From the NCBI GenBank assembly GCA_015064245.1, contig SVSQ01000013.1:1-35389 (forward strand): a stretch of DNA of 35,389 bases, written 5' to 3'. How positions within the stretch are numbered: the stretch's first letter is position 1; each line of letters begins with the position of its first letter. Position numbers and translations under genes: made by a program. This document shows positions 6,555 through 14,994 of this stretch, one piece after another. The notes under the pieces are model-generated. The model was given only the letters and a program-made list of their open reading frames with translations, was not told the origin of the DNA and did no database searches. Source of the DNA: Oscillospiraceae bacterium. Its GTDB lineage: Bacteria; Bacillota; Clostridia; Oscillospirales; CAG-272.

Positions 6555-9056
6555 TTATTCTTCCGCCGAGTTTGTCTTACTGTCATTTGAGGGCGGCGTG
6601 CTCTCCACATCTTCGTAGTCTTCTTCTTCCGGGGGCGCGATGGAACGCAGATAGCACTCGTAACAGTAAGCGTTGAACTGAAGCTTTGGGGAGCTTCTGC
6701 CCGCGTAATGCCCCTTTGGCAGAGAGTTATAGAAAAACGGCTTGTCCGCCTGCATACACGGCGGAGCTCCTGCGGGCAGCCTTCTGTAAACGTATTGCGC
6801 GTCGCTCACCGTGATCTCTCTCGGAAAGGAACGCTTTACGCTCAGCATACCTATAAACCTGCAGTTCTCCTCGGGACAGTCCGATCCCGCGACGCCGTGG
6901 TTTATAACGTCGTATTTGACCATGACGTGAGTGTTGCAGTAAGTTTTCGGCGCAGTTGCCGCGGTGAAATATCCCGTTTCCGTACGTTTTCCGCGAGGAT
7001 CGCAGAGACAGGCTGAGGTCGCCAGCTTGCCCGAATCCCTGCAATATCTGGCGGTGACTATCCCCGAAGCCTCGGAAAAACGTTTTGTGGGCGTCTTTCC
7101 AAGACATTCGGCGGTGTTGACCAGCTTCATTACGGCGTCGAAGGTCTTCAGGGCGGGGCTGGGAGAGGTAGGAAAGGCTTCGAGATTTTTAGGAGTGGGG
7201 TAACCGAACCATACTCCAGCCAGAAGATCGGGGGTGTAGCCCACGAACCACCTGTCGCAGTCGTTGTTGGTCGTACCCGTTTTTCCCGCGCAGTCCACTC
7301 GTTTTTTGAGCGTCATAGCGTTGGCGGTACCACCCGACGTGACTCCCTGCAGGAGCTTCGTCATTATGGTTGCGGTCTGCGGGCTGAAAAGTCTTGAGGC
7401 TTTCCCCGAATTGTCGACGAGTACGTTCCCGTCGCTATCAAGTATCTTGATGACGGTTCTGGGAGCGCTGTAAAGACCGCCGTTTGCAAGAGCGGTGTAA
7501 CCCGCAGTCAGCGTTTTGACGCTGACGCCTACGGTAAGCTGACCGAGCGCCAGGGGAGATGCGGCGATATCCGTGTAGGTCTGTCCGCCCCGTTCGGAGC
7601 TTCGCACGAGAGTCTTCATATTCATTCCGTTGTAAAGGAGATCGAAGGAGTTTTCCTCGCCGATATCGCTCAGTATTTTGACGGCGACGGTGTTGACGGA
7701 ACGGGCGACGGCGTCACGCACCGTGGTCAAGCCGCGAAAGCCGTTTGGATAGTTGTTTGGCCAGGGACGTGTGGATAAAAATTTGACGGGGGTGTCGTCG
7801 TAGACGCTGCCGTAAGTGATGATGCCTTTGTCAAGGGCGGGGGCGTAAACGGAAAGGGGCTTGATGCTGGAGCCGGGAGAACGCTCCGTTGCGGTGGCGT
7901 AATTTAAGTGGCGGTTGGCTTTCTTCTCACCCACAGCGCCGCAAAGAGCAAGAATATCGCCGTTTGAGGGATCGATTATCACCATGGAACATTCGGGGTG
8001 TATCAGCATTCCGGGAGTGTAAAAATTATGCTCTGCGGAAAAGTATTTTTCTATCTCAGCCTGCATTTTCGGATTCTGCGCCGTTATTACGCTGAGACCG
8101 CCCGTGTAAAGAAGCTTCTGGGCGGTCTGGGGCGTGGCGGCGAGCTTGTTTTCGAGCAAAAGGTCGATGCACTCGTCGATAACGCTCTCGGTGTACCAGC
8201 TGTAGATCCTGTTTTCCACCTTTTCGGAAGCGTCCTTTTCGAGAACTGTCAGTTCCTCTGACGAGGACTTGTCGTACTCTTCCTGCGAGATATAACCGAG
8301 CTCCAGCATACGGGAAAGAACGGTAAGACGCCGGGTTTTGTTGTTTTGGGGATTGATGGACGGACTCCATTTTGTAGGAGACTGGGGGATACACGCAAGG
8401 GCGCAGCACTCCGTGAGGGAGAGCTCACTCGGCTCCTTGCCGAAGAACCTTTCGCTTGCGCTTCCGATACCGTAACAGCGCTCCGAGAGATATATGGTAT
8501 TTAGATAAAGCTCCATGATCTCGTTCTTACTGAGGGCCCTGTCGAGCTTGGCGGCGCGGATCATTTCCTTGACCTTACGGCTGACGCTGTAATCGTCGTT
8601 CCCGGTTACGTTTTTGATGAGCTGCTGAGTGATGGTCGAACCCCCAAAGCTTGATTTGCCCGTTATGAAGCCGAGGATCGCGCCCGCGGTGCGCTTGATA
8701 TCGATTCCCTCGTGCTCGTAAAAACGGTGATCCTCAATGGCTACGAAGGCGTTTACGAGGTCTTTCGGGATGTGGGCGTACTTCACCCATTCGCGGTTCT
8801 GTTCACCGTATAGCGCCTGGCTCTCAAGCTCAACGGCGGTCCCGCTTCGGCTTGCTTTGTCGGTGTATTCCATATAATACAGCTTCGTGGTCTGATCCTG
8901 GGATTTTGCCAGGTTATAGAATTCGGATATCGAAAGCTCGGGGGAATATTTTGCGTACAGGAGAAAGACGGATACGCAGATTATCCCGCTCAAAATGAAT
9001 GTAAAGAACAGAAAAATTGAAATTTTTCCGATTTTTGAAACAGTTTTTTTCAGCAT
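6555..9056 (-). CDS. ponA: Class A penicillin-binding protein (PBP1a-type transglycosylase/transpeptidase)
   Basis: This 833-residue bifunctional enzyme polymerises and cross-links peptidoglycan on the outer face of the membrane. A single N-terminal membrane segment (about 13-35) is followed by the GT51 domain with EDHRFYEHEG (catalytic Glu108) and GGSTITQQLIKN. The transpeptidase domain has S396-S-I-K399, the S453-V-N455 motif and K592-T-G. The C-terminal 150 residues are Cys-rich (CRDSGKLATSACLC, CPEENC, CYECYLRS), then acidic. The gene is divergent from metA and preceded by AAGGA. Its stop abuts the solo repeat hairpin at 6528. Confidence 0.95.
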   Translation of the reverse strand: MLKKTVSKIGKISIFLFFTFILSGIICVSVFLLYAKYSPELSISEFYNLAKSQDQTTKLYYMEYTDKASRSGTAVELESQALYGEQNREWVKYAHIPKDLVNAFVAIEDHRFYEHEGIDIKRTAGAILGFITGKSSFGGSTITQQLIKNVTGNDDYSVSRKVKEMIRAAKLDRALSKNEIMELYLNTIYLSERCYGIGSASERFFGKEPSELSLTECCALACIPQSPTKWSPSINPQNNKTRRLTVLSRMLELGYISQEEYDKSSSEELTVLEKDASEKVENRIYSWYTESVIDECIDLLLENKLAATPQTAQKLLYTGGLSVITAQNPKMQAEIEKYFSAEHNFYTPGMLIHPECSMVIIDPSNGDILALCGAVGEKKANRHLNYATATERSPGSSIKPLSVYAPALDKGIITYGSVYDDTPVKFLSTRPWPNNYPNGFRGLTTVRDAVARSVNTVAVKILSDIGEENSFDLLYNGMNMKTLVRSSERGGQTYTDIAASPLALGQLTVGVSVKTLTAGYTALANGGLYSAPRTVIKILDSDGNVLVDNSGKASRLFSPQTATIMTKLLQGVTSGGTANAMTLKKRVDCAGKTGTTNNDCDRWFVGYTPDLLAGVWFGYPTPKNLEAFPTSPSPALKTFDAVMKLVNTAECLGKTPTKRFSEASGIVTARYCRDSGKLATSACLCDPRGKRTETGYFTAATAPKTYCNTHVMVKYDVINHGVAGSDCPEENCRFIGMLSVKRSFPREITVSDAQYVYRRLPAGAPPCMQADKPFFYNSLPKGHYAGRSSPKLQFNAYCYECYLRSIAPPEEEDYEDVESTPPSNDSKTNSAEE

Positions 9057-9212
9057 TTTCCTTATTTCCTTGATTTTTCACTTTTGATTTTATTTTTCCC
9101 TTTTGCCCTCAGATTTTGCGTGGAAAATTTTATACTCACAAAATCACAGTCGGAAGATACGCTTCTTTTTAAGGCATGATTAAAACAATTTTATTAAAAA
9201 ATAAAAAAACTA

Positions 9213-9241
9213 TTGCGTTTTAAGAGGTTTTGCGTTATAAT
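9213..9241 (+). promoter_or_regulatory. Promoter of metA
   Basis: TTGCGT (9213-9218) and TATAAT (9236-9241) are separated by 17 bases. The leader to the ATG is only about 40 bases, too short for a SAM or T-box riboswitch. An SD, GGAAGGATGG, lies at 9269-9278. Confidence 0.8.
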
Positions 9242-9285
9242 ATAAACGATATACGCAAAATCTGATTTGGAAGGATGGTAAAATT

Positions 9286-10203
9286 ATGCCTATTAAAATC
9301 CCGGAAGGGCTGCCTGCTGCGGAAATACTCGAAAAAGAGAATATTTTCGTCATGAACGAATTAAGAGCAAATCATCAGGATATCCGTCCTTTGAAGATCG
9401 CTATACTTAACCTTATGCCAACGAAGATCGTTACTGAAACACAGCTTGCAAGACTTTTGTCAAACAGCTCGCTGCAGGTCGAGGTCACCTTGCTGCAGAC
9501 CTCAACCCACGTTTCAAAGCATACGTCTCAGGAGCATATGCAGGCTTTCTATAAGTATTTCGACGACGTTTGCGACGAGAAATTCGACGGACTTATCATA
9601 ACGGGCGCTCCGGTTGAAGAGATGCCCTTTGAAGCCGTTGACTATTGGCCGGAGCTCTGCAGAGTCATGGAGTGGTCCAAAACTCACGTTTTTTCCACGT
9701 TCCATATATGCTGGGCGGCGCAGGCGGCGCTTTATTACCATTACGGAGTTCCGAAATATCAGCTTGATAAGAAGCTGTTCGGAGTTTACGAGCATGAGGC
9801 GCTGGTGCCGTCGCACCCGATACTCAGAGGCTTTGACGAGGTGTTCCTCGCTCCCCATTCCCGCCATACGGAGTGCAGAATGGAGGATATAGTGCGCGAG
9901 CCGAAGCTGGAGGTTCTGGCGAAATCTGAGGGCGCGGGCGCGTTCATAATAGCCGCGAAGGACAGAAATATGTTCTTCGTCACAGGTCACGCGGAGTACG
10001 ATAATGATACCCTTTCAAAGGAATACTTCAGAGATAAGGGAAAGGGGCTTCCCATCGACGTGCCACTGAACTATTTCCCCGACGACGATCCTACCCGCCG
10101 TCCGCCAAACCGCTGGAGAGGCCACGCGCACCTTCTGTTTTCCAACTGGCTGAACTATTTCGTATATCAGCTCACACCCTTCGACGTGAACGAGATAAAA
10201 TAA
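9286..10203 (+). CDS. metA: Homoserine O-acyltransferase, predicted acetyl-CoA type
   Basis: MetA acylates homoserine, the committed step of methionine synthesis. The 305-residue length and the segments [17 protein letters not shown] and [15 protein letters not shown] are characteristic. The catalytic triad is in place: Cys142 (FHICWAAQ), His235 and Glu237 (GHAEYDND). Residue 111 is Glu ([12 protein letters not shown]). Work on Bacillus cereus and E. coli MetA showed that Glu111 favours acetyl-CoA and Gly111 succinyl-CoA, so this enzyme is probably an acetyltransferase despite the usual succinyltransferase label. It is followed one base later by a membrane-protein gene. Confidence 0.96.
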   Translation: MPIKIPEGLPAAEILEKENIFVMNELRANHQDIRPLKIAILNLMPTKIVTETQLARLLSNSSLQVEVTLLQTSTHVSKHTSQEHMQAFYKYFDDVCDEKFDGLIITGAPVEEMPFEAVDYWPELCRVMEWSKTHVFSTFHICWAAQAALYYHYGVPKYQLDKKLFGVYEHEALVPSHPILRGFDEVFLAPHSRHTECRMEDIVREPKLEVLAKSEGAGAFIIAAKDRNMFFVTGHAEYDNDTLSKEYFRDKGKGLPIDVPLNYFPDDDPTRRPPNRWRGHAHLLFSNWLNYFVYQLTPFDVNEIK

Positions 10204-10204
10204 C

Positions 10205-10957
10205 ATGAGAAAACCTACTTATACCGAGATATATATGTATAAAAACCTGTTCTGGCTGGCTATCGGAGTTTTCGCTTTTGTTCCGATCTTCAATAATTTT
10301 ATTCTGCAGCTGGTCAGACTGACGACTCAGGGCGACATCGCTTACGGAGCGCTCAGTGAGAATATCGGTGTTTTTCAGGAATGGCTCAGCCTTGCGGCGA
10401 CCTATCTGGGGCTGGGAACGCTTGCCGTCTGTCTTGTCTATTTCGGAAATAACGCCAAAGGTGTGATATATCTCGCCTTCGGCTCTCACGGCTTTACCTT
10501 TTTTGCCTCCCTCTTTACTTATTTCATCTACGGCGGTGACAATATAGGGCCGGCGGTGTTCATGCTGCTCGTAGACGCGGTGGTAAACGCGCTGATCTAT
10601 TTTATCATCTACATCGCCGTTCTGAAGTCGAGCGAAAAAAAGGACACGTTCATGAACGTGCCTAAATTTGCTTTTTCAAAAAATATGCTTGCTCACCCAT
10701 TCATACGCGCGTTTCTGATAAGCGCGGGAGTATTCGGCGGAGCTCAGCTGCTTACGGTAATATATACGATGGCAGGGGATTTTCTCGATCCCAGCCTTGG
10801 TGTTCCCGTAAACACCGCGGATATTATGTACTGGGTGCTTGAGTACGTTACCGTGATCGTAAATACCTTGATCGGCTTTGCGGTGACTCTTTTGGTTGCG
10901 GCGCTTGCGGAAAGATACCTCAGATCCGGCAGAGGACGCAGACTTATAAAGGAATAA
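10205..10957 (+). CDS. Polytopic membrane protein, function unknown
   Basis: This 250-residue protein has about six hydrophobic stretches (roughly residues 14-37, 57-80, 85-108, 114-138, 165-190 and 205-236), with a basic C-terminus (RYLRSGRGRRLIKE). I do not recognise the family. Its ATG lies one base after the metA stop codon (TAAcATG), so it is almost certainly translated from the same transcript. That placement hints at a link to methionine metabolism or transport, but nothing in the sequence resembles a known methionine transporter. Confidence 0.8.
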   Translation: MRKPTYTEIYMYKNLFWLAIGVFAFVPIFNNFILQLVRLTTQGDIAYGALSENIGVFQEWLSLAATYLGLGTLAVCLVYFGNNAKGVIYLAFGSHGFTFFASLFTYFIYGGDNIGPAVFMLLVDAVVNALIYFIIYIAVLKSSEKKDTFMNVPKFAFSKNMLAHPFIRAFLISAGVFGGAQLLTVIYTMAGDFLDPSLGVPVNTADIMYWVLEYVTVIVNTLIGFAVTLLVAALAERYLRSGRGRRLIKE

Positions 10958-10979
10958 CGAGACGCACACTAATAACAAA

Positions 10980-11008
10980 AAAACGGACAGTTTAACGCTG
11001 TCCGTTTT
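10980..11008 (+). terminator. Terminator of the metA transcription unit
   Basis: AAAACGGACAG and CTGTCCGTTTT form an 11-bp stem with a 7-nt loop. It could also stop the minus-strand small gene on the other side. An almost identical stem recurs at 20611-20640. Confidence 0.88.
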
Positions 11009-11025
11009 CTATTGATATGAAATTC

Positions 11026-11256
11026 TTACTTCTTACTGTGCGCCTTGTGTCTTTCCGCAATAAATGAGAGCATGACGATTATTCCGTATATCGGGGTGAG
11101 GAGCAGGAGCGCGTTATTTATGGTCAGCACTGCGGGGCAGGCTACCGGAAGACCGAAATACTTGTAGAGAAAGGAGATAAGCGCAAATACGGCGGTGAAG
11201 AATACAGCGACAGCAAGGATGGAGAATATTATTTTGAATTTTTTCATCGCGTTCAC
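11026..11256 (-). CDS. Small two-helix membrane protein, unknown
   Basis: This is a protein of 73-76 residues with two hydrophobic segments (about 8-31 and 40-64) and a basic tail (ERHKAHSKK). Two starts are possible: GTG 11256 or ATG 11247 (MKKFKIIF). AAAAGG and TAGGTG lie suitably for each. No family recognised. It is a monocistronic-looking gene on the minus strand, ending against the bidirectional terminator at 10980. Confidence 0.65.
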   Translation of the reverse strand: MNAMKKFKIIFSILAVAVFFTAVFALISFLYKYFGLPVACPAVLTINNALLLLTPIYGIIVMLSFIAERHKAHSKK

Positions 11257-11458
11257 ACCTACCTTTTTTAAAAGTTTATTTTTAAAATGTACGATTTAAG
11301 TTAATTTAAAAATCTAAAACACTTTATTTTCTGTTAATATTTTAACATATTTTTTCGATTTTGTAAAGGGCATAAAATTGCATAATAAGTGTAAAAGTGT
11401 TACTACTTGTTTGTGAAAATGCACACATAAAAACAGGTCGAATATTGTTGAATGTGCA

Positions 11459-11503
11459 AAAAAGATCGGCTGAGGTACGCAACTGTATCGAGCCGATCTT
11501 TTT
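11459..11503 (-). terminator. Strong terminator below the GRE gene cluster
   Basis: AAAAAGATCGGCT and AGCCGATCTTTTT form a perfect 13-bp stem with a 19-nt loop, able to act in both directions. It ends the minus-strand run from the secreted-protein gene. The rest of 11257-11556 is AT-rich with no ORF or other recognisable feature. Confidence 0.88.
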
Positions 11504-11556
11504 GCCGTAAATATGAACTGTTTGTTTTTTTTGTTAATCAAAGTGTAATTCAGAGG

Positions 11557-12006
11557 TCACAAATCCGTAACGGGAATACAGAAAGAAATATAAGTGTTTT
11601 CGCTTCGGATAACGACGCGCAGTCTCTTCGCGGAGGTCTTTGAGGAGATCTTGAATTCCCAGGTGACTTTTCCGTTTTCGTCGGAAAACTTGTCCGCAAA
11701 AGCTTTTGCTGCGCTGACGCCCGAAGGATAGTAGACGTTGATGTCGTAACGTGTGTTCGGAGTACCCGTAAGCGCGATAAAGGTCGTTTCGCCAGGATAT
11801 ACGGACTCGGGACGGTAGGCGATCTCCGTTCCATCGCCGATGACTATGACGCCGTCCGCCTCGGTCACCCCGCTTTCCGCTTCGGCGGACGCCTGCGCCT
11901 CGCCGTAGGGAATGGCGCTGTCCGATGATAAGAGAGCGTACGGAACGGTTATCGCGGCGAAAAGGAGCGCGCAGATCAGAATATGAAAAAGCAGCTTTCT
12001 GTTCAC
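11557..12006 (-). CDS. Membrane-anchored secreted protein in the GRE operon, unknown
   Basis: This 149-residue protein has an N-terminal hydrophobic helix (about residues 5-26, signal peptide or anchor) and no lipobox Cys. A short acidic linker (about 33-50) follows, then a beta-rich region of about 95 residues (GVIVIGDGTEIAYRPESVYP...), compatible with an Ig-like fold. No named family recognised. The GTG start has GAAGGGAG upstream. It begins 17 bases after the activase stop codon, so it is probably cotranscribed with the glycyl-radical enzyme. A cell-surface protein is unusual as a partner for a cytoplasmic radical enzyme. Confidence 0.75.
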   Translation of the reverse strand: MNRKLLFHILICALLFAAITVPYALLSSDSAIPYGEAQASAEAESGVTEADGVIVIGDGTEIAYRPESVYPGETTFIALTGTPNTRYDINVYYPSGVSAAKAFADKFSDENGKVTWEFKISSKTSAKRLRVVIRSENTYISFCIPVTDL

Positions 12007-12023
12007 TTGCTTTTCTCCCTTCG

Positions 12024-12917
12024 TTACTTGATTTTTACCGACGCAGTCCCCTTCATTACCTTACATTCTATCCCGAATTCACGGAACGGGGAAAGATCGA
12101 CCTCCTCGGGTGCGTCGAAGACTTCGACGTAATCCTTACCCAACATCGGGTATTTTGCACCCGCCAGCGCGCTGTAGGGAAGAAGCTCGACTCTCTGCAG
12201 TCCCGCGGCATCTTTAAGTAGCCTTGCAGTTTCGGTCAGGTTGCGAATGCCGTCGTTTACTCCTTTTATGAGCGGAATACGCGCGGTAAAAGGCTTTCGG
12301 GAAGCGATGACTTCGTCAAGATTTTTGAGTATCAGAGAGTTGTCGACGCCCGTGTAAAGCTTGTGCTTTTCGGGATCGGTGTGCTTTATATCGAAAAACA
12401 AATAATCAACACGCTCGATTATTTGTTTAAAAATCTCCGTTTCGCAGAAGCCGCAGGTCTGTATCGCTTTATGTATCGGAAGCAGACTTAGAGTTTCGAG
12501 CAGGAACTCAGCCTGCATGGTCGGCTCGCCGCCCGAAAAGGTGACTCCGCCCCCGTCCTCAAAAAACATACTGTTTTTCATTATTTTTTCCGCAAGCTCT
12601 TCGGAGGAATATACCTTTCCCGCGATCTTTCGCAGATTCGCGGGACATTTTTCTACACATTTGCCGCAAGCAATGCAAGAGGATAATGAGCCCGTAAGCG
12701 CCTTTTTGCCGCCGCTCAGCGAACAGCCCTCCACCGCGCACCTTCCGCAGTCCGCGCAGGCGGAATAGGAAACCATCACTTGCGGGCGCGGTGAAAGCCC
12801 CTCGGGATTGTGACACCACCTGCATCGGAGCGGGCAGCCCTTCAAAAACACGGTGGTCCGTATTCCCGGCCCGTCGTAGACGGAAAATTCCTTTATATCA
12901 AATACTGTACCCTTCAT
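12024..12917 (-). CDS. Glycyl-radical enzyme activase (radical SAM, with 2[4Fe-4S] insert)
   Basis: This protein would install the glycyl radical on the enzyme encoded just upstream, using SAM and a reduced [4Fe-4S] cluster. The radical-SAM motif is C28-PLR-C32-RW-C35, followed by an eight-Cys ferredoxin insert (CADCGRCAVEGC near 54-65 and CIACGKCVEKC at 81-91). That insert is typical of activases of non-PFL glycyl-radical enzymes. TFSGGEP is the SAM-binding GGE motif. Its ATG follows the GRE stop directly (TAAATG), so the two are translationally coupled. At 297 residues it has normal length. Confidence 0.95.
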   Translation of the reverse strand: MKGTVFDIKEFSVYDGPGIRTTVFLKGCPLRCRWCHNPEGLSPRPQVMVSYSACADCGRCAVEGCSLSGGKKALTGSLSSCIACGKCVEKCPANLRKIAGKVYSSEELAEKIMKNSMFFEDGGGVTFSGGEPTMQAEFLLETLSLLPIHKAIQTCGFCETEIFKQIIERVDYLFFDIKHTDPEKHKLYTGVDNSLILKNLDEVIASRKPFTARIPLIKGVNDGIRNLTETARLLKDAAGLQRVELLPYSALAGAKYPMLGKDYVEVFDAPEEVDLSPFREFGIECKVMKGTASVKIK

Positions 12918-14954
12918 TTAAACGGTGTGCTCCGTTCTTGCAAGTATCTGATCCTGATAGATCTTGTCAAGCTCTGTAAAATATCCGCTCCAGCCCCAGA
13001 CGCGAACCACCAGGTTTTTGTACTTTTCAGGATTCTTCTGCGCGTCCATCAGCTTTTCGCGGCTGACTACGTTCAGCTGTATCTGATGACCGCCGAGATC
13101 TATGAATTTTTTTACCAGATAAGCGGTCTTGACTATGCCTTCCTCGTCTCTTACGGAGCTTGAAGCAAGCTCAAGGGTGAGAGGACCGCCGTTTATGGTC
13201 TTGGTCAGATCTGGCTTGGTGAAGGATGCGATCACCGAGAGGGGACCGTTCAGACGGACGTTAAGAGACGGGGTAAAGTTTGCGGGAAGGTAGTCGTCCT
13301 TGCGTCTTCCGTCGGCTGTAGCGCCCGTTTCACGCCCCGCGGCGTAGAACAGCGCTGTTCCCGTTCCCGCTCTGAAGCGACCGCCGCGGTCGTTTTTGAG
13401 AGGAGCAAGAGCGCGGGCGAAGCTGTCAAGGAGCATTATTCCGAAGCAGTCGGCTCTGTCGTCGTTGTTTCCCATGTGTGGAAGAGTGTTAAGTATTTTG
13501 TTACGGAGAGCCTCGTAGCCCTCGAAATCCTTGTCAAGAGCATCGATAAGCTCTTTTGGCGTAAGAAAGCCGTTGAATACCAGCGCTTCCACCGCGGCGA
13601 TGCTGTCGGCGGCGGTGGCTACTCCCACGCCGTGAATACCGAAATTATTGTACTTGGCGCCGTTCGTCACGTCGGAAAGAGAGTAGATACAGTCGTCCAT
13701 CAGTATGCTCATAAGAGGTGCGGGACGGCAGAAGAGTCCCGAATACTTATCGGGATACGCCTTGCATCGGTCGTTTATCTCGTTGTCAACGCAGATGAGG
13801 AAGGAGGCGAAGTCCTCGCATCGGTCAAGGTCGCGGCGTATGACGGTGTTCACGCAGTCGGGGAAGCTGAGCCAGCCCACGTTCGGGATCTCCATACCGC
13901 AGCCGGGGATTATGAACTCCCAGCAAGCGGCGACGGTGTAATTCACCGCGTCATATTTATCGTAGCCCAGGGCTTCAAGTCCGGGAATGACTACGTCGTC
14001 GTTTGAATACTGGGGAAATCCCATACCCGTGGCGGTCAGATGCGAAGCGAAGATAAGACGCTCGATTGGTGTGTTTTTGTTTACGCGGAGATTGATCTTG
14101 GGATCGATCATCTGAACGTTTAAGGACGCTTGCAGACAAAGCTCGGAGAGCTCGTTATATTCGTCGTTTCCGGCGATATCGGTACCGCCGAGCATCATGC
14201 TCTGACCGTTATCGCCCTGCTGGACGCCGATGTAAAGGTCGCTGTCCTTATTGAAGGTAATAAAGAGGTTTTCCAGCATTTCAAGGGCTTTATCGCGGGT
14301 AAGTACGCCTTTTTCGATATCGCGCTTGTAGTATGGGTACATATATTGGTCGAAGCGCCCCACGGTGACGTGGTAATCTCCCTCAAGCCACAGGCAGAAA
14401 TGCAGTATCCTGAAGGCTTGAAGCGCCTCTCTGAAGCTCCGCGCTCCGTAAGCGACGGCGTCCAAAGATTTATATATGCTCTTTTCGCCTGCTTCGAGAG
14501 CCGCTTTTTTATATCTGTCGGCGAAAGCGATTATTGCTTCGGCGGTTTCGATAAGCGTTGCGGCGTATTCCTTCTTTTCGGGATCGACGGCTTCTTGCGC
14601 GCTGTGACGAATGGTTGAGATGATATCGAAAAGCCCTTTTTCAATAACGTTTGAGTAACTCGGGCAGATGTTCGACAGCCAGCCGCGTTCGTGCTGTTTG
14701 GGTGGAGCTTTGATCTCGGGATCGTTTTCGGTGAGGATATCGGGATCGGCGGTCGTCGTTCTGGTGGGGACGAACATCTCGCCGGGAATGAATACGGGCG
14801 TCTGCATATCGAGAAGCGCCCGAAGTCTGTTTTTCATGCGAACGTGATATTTTCCCGTTGTGAAAAGCGACTTGTCGGGCATGGCGTCCGTTCTGAAAGC
14901 GTGATGCTTGCGGGAAAGAATGAATTCCTTATAGGCTTTGTTCTGTTCGGTCAT
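12918..14954 (-). CDS. Glycyl-radical enzyme of unassigned substrate (CWE active site)
   Basis: This 678-residue member of the PFL-like glycyl-radical family has the C-terminal radical loop RVWGWSGYF (radical Gly654) and the N-terminal HERGWLSNICPSY. The active-site loop reads VAACWEFIIPG, with thiyl Cys344 and Glu346. The Cys-x-Glu pattern is that of dehydratases, lyases and decarboxylases (CutC, glycerol dehydratase) rather than the Cys-Cys of pyruvate formate-lyase, but Trp at x and the missing Gly before Cys do not match the GCVE motif I know. It is shorter than the usual 750-850. ATG 14954 has GAAAGGA upstream; the track's earlier start adds an implausible leader. Substrate unknown. Confidence 0.93.
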   Translation of the reverse strand: MTEQNKAYKEFILSRKHHAFRTDAMPDKSLFTTGKYHVRMKNRLRALLDMQTPVFIPGEMFVPTRTTTADPDILTENDPEIKAPPKQHERGWLSNICPSYSNVIEKGLFDIISTIRHSAQEAVDPEKKEYAATLIETAEAIIAFADRYKKAALEAGEKSIYKSLDAVAYGARSFREALQAFRILHFCLWLEGDYHVTVGRFDQYMYPYYKRDIEKGVLTRDKALEMLENLFITFNKDSDLYIGVQQGDNGQSMMLGGTDIAGNDEYNELSELCLQASLNVQMIDPKINLRVNKNTPIERLIFASHLTATGMGFPQYSNDDVVIPGLEALGYDKYDAVNYTVAACWEFIIPGCGMEIPNVGWLSFPDCVNTVIRRDLDRCEDFASFLICVDNEINDRCKAYPDKYSGLFCRPAPLMSILMDDCIYSLSDVTNGAKYNNFGIHGVGVATAADSIAAVEALVFNGFLTPKELIDALDKDFEGYEALRNKILNTLPHMGNNDDRADCFGIMLLDSFARALAPLKNDRGGRFRAGTGTALFYAAGRETGATADGRRKDDYLPANFTPSLNVRLNGPLSVIASFTKPDLTKTINGGPLTLELASSSVRDEEGIVKTAYLVKKFIDLGGHQIQLNVVSREKLMDAQKNPEKYKNLVVRVWGWSGYFTELDKIYQDQILARTEHTV

Positions 14955-14994
14955 AAATTTTAAAATTCCTTTCTTGCGCTCTTTAGATTGAAGA

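Noticed and set aside
9057-9285. Possible SAM riboswitch or T-box ahead of metA
   Set aside because: The promoter places the transcript start only about 40 bases before the ATG, leaving no room, and no riboswitch helices were seen.
12918-14954. Annotation as pyruvate formate-lyase
   Set aside because: PFL has two adjacent active-site cysteines; here the motif is Cys-Trp-Glu and the activase carries the extra ferredoxin insert.
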